A stretch of 64,000 nt of DNA from Sphingobacteriia bacterium (GTDB lineage Bacteria; Pseudomonadota; Alphaproteobacteria; Rickettsiales; 33-17): positions 186,001 through 250,000 of the forward strand of contig JAFKLR010000003.1 of assembly GCA_017304685.1 (NCBI GenBank). Reading direction: 5' to 3'. Position numbers and translations under genes: made by a program. Positions 35,624 to 44,477 of the stretch are shown piece by piece. Position 1 is the first letter of the stretch. Each line of letters begins with the position of its first letter. The notes beneath the pieces were generated by a model. It ran no database searches. It saw nothing but the letters and a program-made list of their open reading frames with translations, and was not told where the DNA came from.

Positions 35624-36841
35624 ATGAAAAGAACCATAGGTCCTGCATTTTTAGTTGCAGGTACAGCTATAGGCGCAGGTGTTCTAGCTTTACCTTTAAC
35701 CCTATCAAAATTAGGGGTTTTACCATTAATTATACTTGCAATAACCATTTGGCTTACTATGCATTATTGCTCACTAATATACCTTGAGCTTAACTTAAGA
35801 GCAGGAAAAGGTTTACCCTTGGGAGCATTAGGTAAAGAATTTGGCAGTCAAAGCAGCTATGTTGTGGGAACAATATGCACTATGTTACTTACATATTCTT
35901 TATTGTCTGCTTATTTATATGGTGGTACCTCAATAATTAAAATATTTTGTGAAGCGATTTTAGGGAATGAAATAAATTCTATAAATATTCTTAACGTATT
36001 TGGAGTTATAATATTTTCTATAATGTTATTTTATACAAAGTTTGTAGAATTAACTAACAGGTTTTTATTTGTAAGCCTTATGGTTGCTTTTATTACTTTA
36101 ATAGTAGGCCTTGTTTTAAGGGTTGATATAAGTAATGTACCTTTGATCGAAGCACAAGTGAATGATGTCAGTTCATGGACAATCGCAATTCCGGTTATGT
36201 TTACCTCTTTTGCATTTCACGTTATATGTCATACTCTTACTGATTATTGCGATAAAAACCCTAAAATACTAAAAAATGCTTGTTTTTATGGAAGTTTAAT
36301 TGCGTTAATTGTTTATATTATATGGACACTTAGCGTAATAATTACAATTCATAATACTTCACCTGAAGCTTATAATGAAGTTGTGAATGGGCAAGTTGAG
36401 GTAGGACGATTAATTCAAATTCTTACTCAAAGTACAGGTTTTAATTATGTAAGAAATTTTTGCTGGCTAATATCAATTCTAGCAATTGTAACTTCAATTT
36501 TTGGAGTTGGATTAGGTTTGATTGATCTGATAAAGGATCTTTTAAAAGATAAATTTAAAGAAGCTCCGCTAAAAAAACATATATTTTCTGTAATTACAGC
36601 TTTTGCGCCTCCTTTTTTCGTCGCGGCTGTAATCCCAAAAGCTTTTATAAATATATTAGCTTTTGCAGGAATGGTAGTAGTTATATTGAAAATAATTTTG
36701 CCACTTTGGGTATTAAGAAAATCTAATGAAAGGAATAATGGTAAAGTATTTTTTCCTATTGTTAATAATTCTTTTTTAAAAACATTATTTTTCCTTATAG
36801 GAATATTAATTATAGGATGTGAAATTTATAATTTTGCTTAA
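35624..36841 (+). CDS. Aromatic amino-acid permease (HAAAP/TyrP-Mtr type), copy 2
   Basis: A 405-residue paralogue of the 33979 gene with the same helix layout: GPAFLVAGTAIGAGVLALPL at the start, LNLRAGKGLPLGALGKEFGS after helix 2, VMFTSFAFHVICHTLTDYC in the middle and IFGVGLGLIDLIKD near residue 290. The two differ throughout, so the duplication is not recent or selection has diversified them, possibly for different aromatic or branched substrates. A strong AAGGAGAC site precedes the ATG. A bidirectional hairpin lies directly after the stop. Confidence 0.93.
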   Translation: MKRTIGPAFLVAGTAIGAGVLALPLTLSKLGVLPLIILAITIWLTMHYCSLIYLELNLRAGKGLPLGALGKEFGSQSSYVVGTICTMLLTYSLLSAYLYGGTSIIKIFCEAILGNEINSINILNVFGVIIFSIMLFYTKFVELTNRFLFVSLMVAFITLIVGLVLRVDISNVPLIEAQVNDVSSWTIAIPVMFTSFAFHVICHTLTDYCDKNPKILKNACFYGSLIALIVYIIWTLSVIITIHNTSPEAYNEVVNGQVEVGRLIQILTQSTGFNYVRNFCWLISILAIVTSIFGVGLGLIDLIKDLLKDKFKEAPLKKHIFSVITAFAPPFFVAAVIPKAFINILAFAGMVVVILKIILPLWVLRKSNERNNGKVFFPIVNNSFLKTLFFLIGILIIGCEIYNFA

Positions 36842-36849
36842 AAGTTATA

Positions 36850-36875
36850 AAGGAGTAATTAAGTAATTACTCCTT
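36850..36875. terminator. Bidirectional hairpin terminator
   Basis: AAGGAGTAATTA and TAATTACTCCTT are exact reverse complements separated by two bases, between the convergent permease and ankyrin genes, followed by T-rich tracts on both strands. It overlaps the last codons of the ankyrin gene. Confidence 0.7.
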
Positions 36876-38090
36876 TTCCCTATTTATTGAAGGATTTATC
36901 TCTTCAATTTTTTTTCTAAAAGATTCTTTATTCTCTTTTAATATTCTATCGGCAGTTTCATAATTAATATTGCCAAGTTTTGAAGCTATCAAAGAAACTA
37001 TTTCAGGAGGTAAAGAAATATTTTTTTCTTCTATATAACTAACTAAATTTGGATTTCTGCAGATAGCATTAATTACCATTAAAGAATTGGTAATTTTATT
37101 AACAGCGTATTCGGCAGCATTAGCATTTCCGTTTTCAATTTCTTTTTTCATTAGATTTAATATTTTTAAAATATTATTTTTCGCTAATTCTTTTAATTGA
37201 ATGTTCTCTAAATTATCAACCGCTCGCCAAATATTTTTAAGATCTAATGAAAAAATATCTTTATATTTTTCTTCAAATTGAAATCTCTGAAGAGTTTCAT
37301 ATAAATCTTTTACACTTTTTCCATTAAGCAAAAAATTATTTAATTCTATGCTAAATTTTATATTATTATGTTTGTTTAATTCCGCAGTAAATTCTTCCAA
37401 CGTGAAATCATATATATAAATTTTATAAGCTAAAAATAAGTAATATATTTCTCTGTTTTTAAAAGGTACTAATGTATACCATCTAAAACTTAATTCTCCT
37501 AACATATCTTTTTGTGGAAAAGCACCATTGCTAATTAAGAGTTTTAAAGCTTCAAGGTTGTTTTTTTGAATAGCTAAAGCTAATACATTTGGTCCTTTAG
37601 GTACATTCGGATTAGCCCCTTTTGAAAGTAACAATTTTAAAGCTTTAGAGCCATATTCTATTGCGCCATGAATAGGGGTTAAGTTACTACTATTAGCAAT
37701 ATTCGGATTAGCGTTAAAACTAAGTAAGTTTTCTATTTTTTTTATTTTATTTGCCCATACAGCAAAATGTAACGCAGTTGATCCTTTTTTATCAGAAATA
37801 TCAGGATCTGCACCGCTTTCTAATAACTTTGTTACAATATTTAGAGTATTACTTTCATCGATTGCGAGTAGTAAGGGGGTGTATCCATGGCTATTTTTAG
37901 CATTAATATTAGGCATGAGTTTAATTATTCTCTCTGCTTCCTCATATTTATGTTTTGTAATAGCTTGAAAAAATTTAATAAGAATTGCTTCATGTTCATT
38001 ATTAAAATTACTATCTTTATTTTGATTAGTAGTATTCAATTTTCTAGAAGGTATATTATTGGTAAAACCATTATTATTAGCTTTGGCCAT
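36867..38090 (-). CDS. Ankyrin-repeat protein
   Basis: A 407-residue protein without signal peptide. Four or five ankyrin repeats lie at about residues 36-195, for example NSHGYTPLLLAIDESNTLNI, KKGSTALHFAVWANKIKKIE and NLTPIHGAIEYGSKALKLLL, each with the TPLxxA or TALHxA core. The C-terminal 200 residues are helical and unlike any family I know. Ankyrin proteins of Rickettsiales and Legionella are frequent type IV effectors acting on host proteins; that role is inference. The N-terminus is Asn-rich and disordered. Monocistronic, divergent from rnpB. Confidence 0.9.
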   Translation of the reverse strand: MAKANNNGFTNNIPSRKLNTTNQNKDSNFNNEHEAILIKFFQAITKHKYEEAERIIKLMPNINAKNSHGYTPLLLAIDESNTLNIVTKLLESGADPDISDKKGSTALHFAVWANKIKKIENLLSFNANPNIANSSNLTPIHGAIEYGSKALKLLLSKGANPNVPKGPNVLALAIQKNNLEALKLLISNGAFPQKDMLGELSFRWYTLVPFKNREIYYLFLAYKIYIYDFTLEEFTAELNKHNNIKFSIELNNFLLNGKSVKDLYETLQRFQFEEKYKDIFSLDLKNIWRAVDNLENIQLKELAKNNILKILNLMKKEIENGNANAAEYAVNKITNSLMVINAICRNPNLVSYIEEKNISLPPEIVSLIASKLGNINYETADRILKENKESFRKKIEEINPSINREKE

Positions 38091-38249
38091 TATATCACCC
38101 TATTTAATTAATTTTATATAGCAAATTAAATACTAACATAATTTTAACTAATTATCAAAAAAATTAATAAATTAACCTTTGTAAAAATCTTTTTTTCTTA
38201 ATAAACAGTAAATTAAAATTATGGGGTTTTATTATGTTTAAATTAACCG

Positions 38250-38277
38250 TTGATTTTAAATTTAAAGCCTATAGAAT
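38250..38277 (+). promoter_or_regulatory. Promoter of the RNase P RNA gene
   Basis: TTGATT (38250-38255), 16-base spacer, TAGAAT (38272-38277); the predicted start falls a few bases before the first paired bases of the RNA. Confidence 0.6.
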
Positions 38278-38286
38278 GATCCCCAA

Positions 38287-38688
38287 TTCCAGATAGTCGG
38301 ATCATTGCCGGTATAAGTTATATTATACGGGAGGAAAGTCCGGGCTCCTAGAAAGCACAGTGCCGGGTAACGCCCGGCGAGGGTAACCTCAGGGAAAGTG
38401 CCACAGAGAATATACCGCCTGCGTATTACAAATACGTCGGTAAGGGTGAAAAGGTGCGGTAAGAGCGCACCGCTATTATGGTAACATGATAGGCAGGGTA
38501 AACCCCACTGGGAGCAAGACCAAATAGGAATAGCGAGTTTTATATTAACTTATAAAACTAAGAGTTGCTTTCTCTTTTTATGCTATTCGGGTAGGTCGCT
38601 TGAGGTGATAGGTAACTATCATCCTAGATAAATAGTGATCATTAGCGCTTGCGCTAAGACAGAACCCGGCTTATAGACTATCTGGATT
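38287..38688 (+). ncRNA. rnpB: RNase P RNA (type A)
   Basis: The catalytic RNA that removes tRNA 5' leaders. Conserved core elements are in order: GAGGAAAGTCCGGGCTCC (CR-I, seen as GGGAGGAAAGTCCGGGCTCC at about 38330), the CAGGGAAAGTGCCACAGAGA block, GTAAACCCCACTGGGAGCAA (CR-III), and AGACAGAACCCGGCTTATAG (CR-V) near the end. The termini pair as CCAGATAGTC with GACTATCTGG. Length of about 400 bases fits the ancestral type A fold. The ends are estimated from pairing and may be off by several bases. Confidence 0.96.
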
Positions 38689-38709
38689 CCTTTATTTATA
38701 TAGAAAACA

Positions 38710-38757
38710 ATTACTTAAGTTGAAAGTTTTTCGTTCCAACTTAAGTAAATAATTTTT
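38710..38757. terminator. Hairpin terminator after rnpB
   Basis: TTACTTAAGTTG and CAACTTAAGTAA form a 12-bp perfect stem followed by a T5 run. It also lies just past the end of the convergent 38772 gene and may serve both. Confidence 0.75.
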
Positions 38758-38771
38758 AAATAAACTAATGT

Positions 38772-39992
38772 TTATATTTGTAACTGACGTAATTTTTCTT
38801 CTGTAGCTTCAAACTTCTTTCTCCAATCACCTTGTCGATTATCTGCTTCATTAATATTCATAGGTAAATCTACCGAAGTTTCTTCTTTTTGTTCGTCTTG
38901 TTCATTTTTTAAAGCGCTTTCCATACTTTCCATATATTCTTTAAAAAGCTCCATAGTAGACTTTTGAGATATATTTTCTTTTGGTTTTTCAACCCGCACA
39001 ATAGGGTTCTCCAAGCCTAAAAGATCACTATCAAAATTAACAGATTGCATGAAAGCTTGTAATTCCTTGTTTTGTTCAAAGGCTCTATAAAATGAGATTT
39101 CTAAAATCTTCATTGCTAAAGTTATTTTATTATTTTTAATTAAAGTTGTTATGAAAGAATTTAAAGTATTATAACTTATATTTTCTTCTAAACTTAAACT
39201 TACATATGTAACTTTAATTGGACGAGGTAACAAGATTTCAGCTGTTACAAAACCTTTATGCTTGTATAAATTATGTGCTAAAGGTTTGCTTCCGAAAACT
39301 TCCATAGTTTTTTCATTTTTAATATCTTCAAATAAAATATTGAAATGTGAAATATTTAATTCTTCAAGTTCTTCAGAAAGTGAAGCTAGATGTCCTGTAC
39401 CTAAACCAAAAAATAATATATTACGTTTTTCATTTTGTAGCTTTTGAAGATTTTCTGCCATTTTTCTTTCACGCTCTTTATTTACTAAATGACTAACTGC
39501 CATTAAATGGCCGTTTGGATCATATAAGCTTTTTCTTAAGTCATCAGTTTCATGAAATAATTTATATTCAAATTGAAAATTGCGTGTAAGTTGTTTAGTG
39601 TCTCCTGTATCCCAAACTGCAGTATCAATAAATTCTATTTTAAAACTTAAATCTTTAGCTTTAGTTATTAAAATGTATTTCAACAAATGAGATTGTGTTT
39701 CATATTGTTTTCTAAGTTTTTTTAAATCTTCAGGGTTATTAATGTCGAAATTTGGTAAATTAGCTAATTTGGAAGGAGGGGTGTTTTTTAATAAATTAAA
39801 TGTATCATCAATATTTAAATTAATGTTTTTAGGTGCTTCTTCAAATTCAAAGCAGATAGTATCATATCCCAAATCTTTAAAATGCTTTAAGTTTTCAATT
39901 TGGTAAATAGCTAAATTTAAATAATTGTGGTTTTCAGGAAAAATTAGTAATGGCAATTGTTCTTTCTTTGGTTGATTTTCTGTTTTTAGCAT
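38772..39992 (-). CDS. Unknown protein, possibly TIKI/ChaN/EreA-fold, copy 1
   Basis: A 406-residue cytosolic protein. The N-terminus reads MLKTENQPKKEQLPLLIFPE followed by NH, then GYDTICFEF. In the middle are an Arg-Met element (ERKMAENLQKL, about residues 165-185) and ILFFGLGTGHLASLSEELEE. The order E-x-H, a downstream Glu, an R-x-x-x-M-A helix and a final G-x-G-H-L turn matches the TraB/TIKI/ChaN/EreA superfamily, whose members include erythromycin esterases and Tiki proteases; this is fold-level inference without a search. The C-terminal 120 residues are charged and disordered. It is a paralogue of the 40071 protein, with near-identical first 22 residues. Confidence 0.6.
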   Translation of the reverse strand: MLKTENQPKKEQLPLLIFPENHNYLNLAIYQIENLKHFKDLGYDTICFEFEEAPKNINLNIDDTFNLLKNTPPSKLANLPNFDINNPEDLKKLRKQYETQSHLLKYILITKAKDLSFKIEFIDTAVWDTGDTKQLTRNFQFEYKLFHETDDLRKSLYDPNGHLMAVSHLVNKERERKMAENLQKLQNEKRNILFFGLGTGHLASLSEELEELNISHFNILFEDIKNEKTMEVFGSKPLAHNLYKHKGFVTAEILLPRPIKVTYVSLSLEENISYNTLNSFITTLIKNNKITLAMKILEISFYRAFEQNKELQAFMQSVNFDSDLLGLENPIVRVEKPKENISQKSTMELFKEYMESMESALKNEQDEQKEETSVDLPMNINEADNRQGDWRKKFEATEEKLRQLQI

Positions 39993-40023
39993 AATTTTAC
40001 CTAAGTTTCATTTTTTAAAATGG

Positions 40024-40062
40024 CTAATTTACTAGGTATTATAAAAATACCTAGTAAATTAG
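40024..40062 (-). terminator. Hairpin between the TIKI-like paralogues
   Basis: CTAATTTACTAGGTAT and ATACCTAGTAAATTAG form a perfect 16-bp stem with a 7-base loop, just past the stop of the 40071 gene on the minus strand, followed by a T4 stretch. Confidence 0.7.
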
Positions 40063-40070
40063 AAGTGGTA

Positions 40071-41174
40071 TTAAATATACAGGTTTATATTCTTTTTCTT
40101 AGGTTCATTTTTTTCAGCGCATTCTTCAATTCTTGAAAGAATAGATTGAAGAGAAGGGGCTGCCTTTAAAGAAAAACCTTCTGGTTTAGCTGCATTAGGA
40201 ATATTTTCAAGCCCAAATAATGGTTTTGTAGGATCAAGTGGTTCAACGCTAACTGAATGCTCTTTGTTACCTTTAGAAGCAATATAAAAAGAGTATTTTT
40301 GGCTTTCTGATTTATTTTTATATATACAATAATCTCTAACAAGCTTAAGTATTAAATGGTTTATGTTTATTTTATCTTCAAGAGATAATGAAACAAATGA
40401 TAAATTTTGATTTGATATTGGGTCTTTAGTTATAACAAATCCTTTGTTTTCATAATGTTTGTCAGTCGATGGTATATAGTTGTTAGAAGCGAATCTATAT
40501 AATTTTTTATCACTTTCACTATGAATTAATATATTTAAATGCGGAACGTTAGCAGATGATAAATTTGCCGATATCATTCCCATATGTCCTATTCCTAAAC
40601 CCATAAATACTATGTTATTATTTTCACCATAAAGCTTACAAATTTCTGAACTCATCTGTGCTTCACGCTCATAACTAAGACGTGCTGAAAATAGATAACG
40701 AATTACATTCTCTTTTTTAATTTCTTTTTCATCAAATGCTTCATAAAGCTCTTTTTCTATCTGGTAATTTTTAGTCAAAGCATGATCAATAGTTTTAATT
40801 TCAAATCCTAGCTCTTTAGCTCTTCTAACTATTGCTAATTTTAATAAATTTTTTTTAAATGTTAAAAACTGTTCTATTAAATTTCTAGTATCGAAATTAT
40901 TAGGAAATGTGTTAACAATTTCTAATAAATTTTCTGTACCTAAAATTTTTTGAATATTAGATTTCCATTGTGGATTTGATATCATTGGATTATCATTTAT
41001 AATATCCTCTAATTCCTTTTGTGTATATTCAAGGCAAAGAACGTTATAACCTGAGTCTTTAAGTTCACTTAATCTATTTAAATTGCCTTCTAATAGTTCA
41101 CAGTGAAAATGATTTTCAGGGAAAATCAATACAGGTAATGGTTCTTTTTGTGGTTGATTTTCTGTTTTAAGCAT
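40071..41174 (-). CDS. Unknown protein, possibly TIKI/ChaN/EreA-fold, copy 2
   Basis: A 367-residue paralogue of the 38772 protein. It begins MLKTENQPQKEPLPVLIFPE then NH, followed by GYNVLCLEYTQKE. The later motifs are EREAQMSSEICKLYGENNN and IVFMGLGIGHMGMISANLS, the same E-x-H, R-x-x-M and G-x-G-H order as copy 1. Identity is very high at the extreme N-terminus and falls to moderate afterwards. The DNA of the 5' end and about 10 bases of leader (TTACCTAA on the plus strand) is shared too. The C-terminus is shorter than in copy 1. Both are minus-strand and 78 bases apart, each with its own terminator-like hairpin. Confidence 0.6.
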   Translation of the reverse strand: MLKTENQPQKEPLPVLIFPENHFHCELLEGNLNRLSELKDSGYNVLCLEYTQKELEDIINDNPMISNPQWKSNIQKILGTENLLEIVNTFPNNFDTRNLIEQFLTFKKNLLKLAIVRRAKELGFEIKTIDHALTKNYQIEKELYEAFDEKEIKKENVIRYLFSARLSYEREAQMSSEICKLYGENNNIVFMGLGIGHMGMISANLSSANVPHLNILIHSESDKKLYRFASNNYIPSTDKHYENKGFVITKDPISNQNLSFVSLSLEDKININHLILKLVRDYCIYKNKSESQKYSFYIASKGNKEHSVSVEPLDPTKPLFGLENIPNAAKPEGFSLKAAPSLQSILSRIEECAEKNEPKKKNINLYI

Positions 41175-41242
41175 GATTTTTACCTAATATAAAGTTAATT
41201 ATAAGAGATAAATTAACTATTAATTTAATTTTGTAAAGAGAA

Positions 41243-41279
41243 AATAATAAAGCCCCGCTACTTGCAGGGCTTTATTATT
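41243..41279 (-). terminator. Terminator of the LRR/histone-like gene
   Basis: AATAATAAAGCCC and GGGCTTTATTATT form a perfect 13-bp stem with an 11-base loop, 27 bases beyond the stop codon on the minus strand; TTATTTTCTCTTT follows in that direction. Confidence 0.8.
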
Positions 41280-41305
41280 ATGGAGAATCAAAGTATAAGT
41301 AAAAC

Positions 41306-42223
41306 TTATTTACCCATACCGCTAGCTTTGTTCATACCACCGAATAAGCTGCTTGAACCGCTATTCATTGATGAACCGAAAGATCCACCTAATGAGCTAC
41401 CACCTGTAGAAGTAGTTTTGTTAGCAGATTTTTTCATACCGGTTTTTTTAGCTTTTTTAGCTTTAGATTTTTTAGCTACTTTTTTAGCTTTCTTAACACC
41501 AGTAACTTTTTTAGCAGCTGCTTTTTTAACACCAACTTTTTTAGTTGCTTTTTTAACACCAGTAGATTTTTTACCAGTTGTTTTTTTAGCTACTTTTTTA
41601 GTTGTTGTTTTTTTAGCAGTAGATTTTTTAGCAACAGTTTTTTTAGCTGTTGATTTTTTAGCAGAAGCTTTTTTAACGCCAGCTTTTTTAGCTACTTTTT
41701 TAGAAGCTTTTTTAACTGTTGTTTTTTTAGAAGCTTTTTTAGCAGTAGATTTTTTACCAGCTTTTTTAGCTTTTGATTTTTTTGTAGATTTTTTACCAGC
41801 TTTTTTCATAGCTTTTTTAGCAGCTTTTTTAGCTGTTTGTTCAATCCATTTTAAAATATCAAAAACCGCTCTATCGGTATTGTTGTTAGCAACATTTAAT
41901 TTCTCAACAGTTTTATATTTACCTAAGAGAGCAACTAAAGTTTTAACACCTTTATTAGTGATTTTGTTATTACGTAAATCAAGATTTTTAACTTTCTCAT
42001 GATTTTTATGTAATGCTTCACCTAATACTTTTGCAGTTTTGTCATCAATCCCACAATTAATTAAGCTGATTTTTTCCATATGCTTACCTTTGCACATACT
42101 AATAATTTTATTAATATGATCAGCAGTAAGTGTAACGTTCATGAAAACTAATTCTTTATCTTTTGGAGAGAAAGACTTCGCTTTCTTAGTAGTTTTTTTA
42201 GCAGTTGAAGTAGCCGTAACCAT
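41306..42223 (-). CDS. Leucine-rich-repeat protein with histone-H1-like Lys/Ala tail
   Basis: A 305-residue protein in three parts. Residues 1-20 are Thr/Lys-rich. Residues 25-130 form RNI-type leucine-rich repeats, for example MEKISLINCGIDDKTAKVLG and VKNLDLRNNKITNKGVKTLV. Residues 131-268 are a run of KKA-, KKS- and KKT-based units (for example KKAGKKSTKKSKAKKAGKKS) like eukaryotic histone H1 and bacterial Hc1/AlgP tails. The last 38 residues are Gly/Ser-rich. The basic tail should bind nucleic acid. The fusion with LRRs, which usually bind proteins, is unusual. It has its own terminator. Role as a nucleoid protein or a secreted nucleomodulin cannot be decided from sequence. Confidence 0.9.
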   Translation of the reverse strand: MVTATSTAKKTTKKAKSFSPKDKELVFMNVTLTADHINKIISMCKGKHMEKISLINCGIDDKTAKVLGEALHKNHEKVKNLDLRNNKITNKGVKTLVALLGKYKTVEKLNVANNNTDRAVFDILKWIEQTAKKAAKKAMKKAGKKSTKKSKAKKAGKKSTAKKASKKTTVKKASKKVAKKAGVKKASAKKSTAKKTVAKKSTAKKTTTKKVAKKTTGKKSTGVKKATKKVGVKKAAAKKVTGVKKAKKVAKKSKAKKAKKTGMKKSANKTTSTGGSSLGGSFGSSMNSGSSSLFGGMNKASGMGK

Positions 42224-42446
42224 AACAAGCCTCTTTTTAGAATTAATAAAAATTAATAAAAGCTACAATATTAACTTTGTAACAAGAACGTTAATATGTC
42301 AACCTTTTAAAATTAAAACTTTACTAAAATATTTACCTTTTAACGTTTTTGTATGGTATCGTGATAAAATTGTCACACATTAGTATTTGCTATATTTTGT
42401 AAGGAGAGGTATAATTTGGAAATAAAAAATTTAATAATGGAATGTA

Positions 42447-42908
42447 ATGAAAACCTACATATTTACTAATGTTTTTCTACTTATGTTAACCTCAAATGTA
42501 TTAGCTTATAATCAAAAAAGTTTAGATAAAATTGATGCTTTAACTAAAAAAAGCAAAGTTGAAGAAGAGGTGCTAGATTTAAAACAAGCTGATTTAAGTC
42601 GAAGAGATCTTACTAAAATAAAATTTAAAAAAGCAATTTTAGAAGGTGCAAACTTGAGTAATGCTAATCTTACAGCTACAAATTTTACAAATGCTAATTT
42701 AAAAAACGCTAATTTAGAAGGCTCAAACTTGGAAAGAGCTAATTTTACAGGAGCAGATTTAAAATGTGCTAATCTAAAAAATACTAAAGCTGAAGCTGCA
42801 AATTTTAGTGATGCTGATTTAAGAGGCGCAAAATTAAATAATATGTATAAGAAAAAAACTAATTTTGAAGGTGCTAAATTTAGAGGTTTTGTAGACTGCA
42901 ATAAATAA
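42447..42908 (+). CDS. Exported pentapeptide-repeat protein
   Basis: A 153-residue protein with a signal peptide (MKTYIFTNVFLLMLTSNVLA) and, from about residue 45 to 145, consecutive A[DN]Lxx pentapeptides, such as LEGANLSNANLTATNFTNAN and LEGSNLERANFTGADLKCAN. This folds into a right-handed square beta-helix. Cytosolic relatives (Qnr, MfpA) mimic DNA and protect gyrase, but an exported copy must do something else. The last repeat block degenerates (MYKKKTNFEGAKFRGFVDC). Two cysteines are present. Function unknown. It is divergent from the LRR/histone-like gene. Confidence 0.9.
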   Translation: MKTYIFTNVFLLMLTSNVLAYNQKSLDKIDALTKKSKVEEEVLDLKQADLSRRDLTKIKFKKAILEGANLSNANLTATNFTNANLKNANLEGSNLERANFTGADLKCANLKNTKAEAANFSDADLRGAKLNNMYKKKTNFEGAKFRGFVDCNK

Positions 42909-42940
42909 AACTACTTATTATAATATATATAAATAAAAAA

Positions 42941-44377
42941 TTATTTTTGGTTTTCTCTAATTTCTTTATTTATTTGATTATCACGATTTCTTCTATGACT
43001 TTCTGAAGTCTTTGGTTCAACTGAATTAGATGATGGTTGTTTAAGCATATCAGTTAAACTTTTTGTAGGTTTTTTAAAAAAACTTGCTCTAATGCTATTT
43101 GTATTATTAGTACTTGTTTCAGTTAATGAGTTACTTCTTTCTCTTGAAACACTATCATTGTTATCTTTTAATGTGGCGTTAGTAGGACTAGCTAAAGTGC
43201 TTGTTGGGGTACTTACATTGGTATTACTACTTCTAGGACTATTTTTTTTCTTTGGTAATTGAATTGCAATTAATCTGGGGCTTTTAGGGCTATCAAATCG
43301 TGAGCTTTCAATTTTAGGGCTTTTTTTATATTCATTTTCAGATGTAATATTATTTAAATTTAATATCGGCATGCTCTTTGCATTAATAATTTTATCATCT
43401 GAATTGGAGAATTTTTTATTATAAGACTTTTTTTGTCTAGGGCTACTTGGTGTTGAGGAAGATATAGGCCTTTCTCTTAAAGGACTGGGCGAGCGACTTG
43501 AATCATAATCTTTATCATTATTAAATAAACTAGCCTCCGATCCTACGGTGTGGCTTCTTTGACGCCCAGGTTCTACATTTTCCCTTCTTGGACTATTACT
43601 AGAGTTTTCTTTATTATTTTTCATGTCTTTACTCGAAATAGAAAGCTTTTTTTGGCTTTTAGCAATTATATGTATATAATAATCTTTATGCTGATATTCA
43701 TTAGCAAAAGTTTGTAAAAATTTATTAAGCGTAGTTAATTCTTCTTCTGTTGAATAAAAAGTATTAAATAATTGAACTAAGCTTTCATACTCAGGTAGTG
43801 CTTCAAATCTCAAATAACTCAATTTTTGTAGATAATCTTCTAATTCATTAAAAATACTATTATCAATATATTCCCAAATTTTTTCAGATTCATAGTAATT
43901 TAATGTTATTTTATCTAAATTTTTAGAAGGAGCATTAAACAATTTTCCTTCTACATCCTTTGTAAATGAAAAGTTTATTGTTCCTATAGAAATAAAAGTG
44001 TGAGGAATAACATCAGTTTTACTTAAACCGAATTTTTGTATTAAATGTGAAATAATAAGAGGATCAAGCTTACCGGAAGAAATTTGAAACTTTCCAAGTG
44101 GTGTATAAAAAAAATTAATTTCGTTACTATAATAGTTTAGTAGTAATGAATTATCACTAGGAATTAATGAATGAAATATGTTAGGGCCTTTTTCTAAAGA
44201 TCTCTGTATTGAGCTATTTAAATTACAGTACTCAGTATCAAAATAAAAGTTAGCATTCCCAGAATTAGAATATTCGATTCGTATAGTTGAAATATAATAG
44301 GCAATTTTAACTACCCTTTTAAAATATTTTACCATGTCAAAGTTAGGAAATTTGCCTTGTTGTTCCTGATTAATCAT
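42941..44377 (-). CDS. Unknown protein with long Ser/Pro-rich disordered tail
   Basis: A 478-residue protein. Residues 1-245 look folded (Tyr/Phe/Asn-rich; start MINQEQQGKFPNFDMVKYFK) but match nothing I recognise. From about residue 250 to the end it is low-complexity and very rich in Ser, Pro, Arg and Asn, with many Ser-Pro pairs, such as DSSRSPSPLRERPISSSTPS, SPRQKKS, SSRFDSPKSPRLIAI and SRERSNSLTE, resembling eukaryotic substrates of proline-directed kinases. No signal peptide or membrane helix. This layout suggests a protein meant for the host cytosol, though that is inference. Confidence 0.75.
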   Translation of the reverse strand: MINQEQQGKFPNFDMVKYFKRVVKIAYYISTIRIEYSNSGNANFYFDTEYCNLNSSIQRSLEKGPNIFHSLIPSDNSLLLNYYSNEINFFYTPLGKFQISSGKLDPLIISHLIQKFGLSKTDVIPHTFISIGTINFSFTKDVEGKLFNAPSKNLDKITLNYYESEKIWEYIDNSIFNELEDYLQKLSYLRFEALPEYESLVQLFNTFYSTEEELTTLNKFLQTFANEYQHKDYYIHIIAKSQKKLSISSKDMKNNKENSSNSPRRENVEPGRQRSHTVGSEASLFNNDKDYDSSRSPSPLRERPISSSTPSSPRQKKSYNKKFSNSDDKIINAKSMPILNLNNITSENEYKKSPKIESSRFDSPKSPRLIAIQLPKKKNSPRSSNTNVSTPTSTLASPTNATLKDNNDSVSRERSNSLTETSTNNTNSIRASFFKKPTKSLTDMLKQPSSNSVEPKTSESHRRNRDNQINKEIRENQK

Positions 44378-44477
44378 TTTAAATATAAATGAAAAGTTTA
44401 ATATTTTAATATAACTGACATCTTTATATATAGCAAGTAAATAGTAATGATGTTATTAATGATATTTACTTAAATAA

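Noticed and set aside
41430-41830. Dense short repeats that could be a CRISPR array or tandem DNA repeat
   Set aside because: The units are irregular codons for KKA, KKS and KKT in an open frame, without constant-length spacers.
41262-42002. A 246-residue plus-strand frame rich in FLA and FLT repeats
   Set aside because: It is the reverse-complement image of the Lys/Ala repeat tail of the real minus-strand gene: TTT-TTA-GC on one strand is KKA on the other. It has no ribosome binding site, begins inside a terminator hairpin, and the minus-strand frame has a coherent LRR domain.
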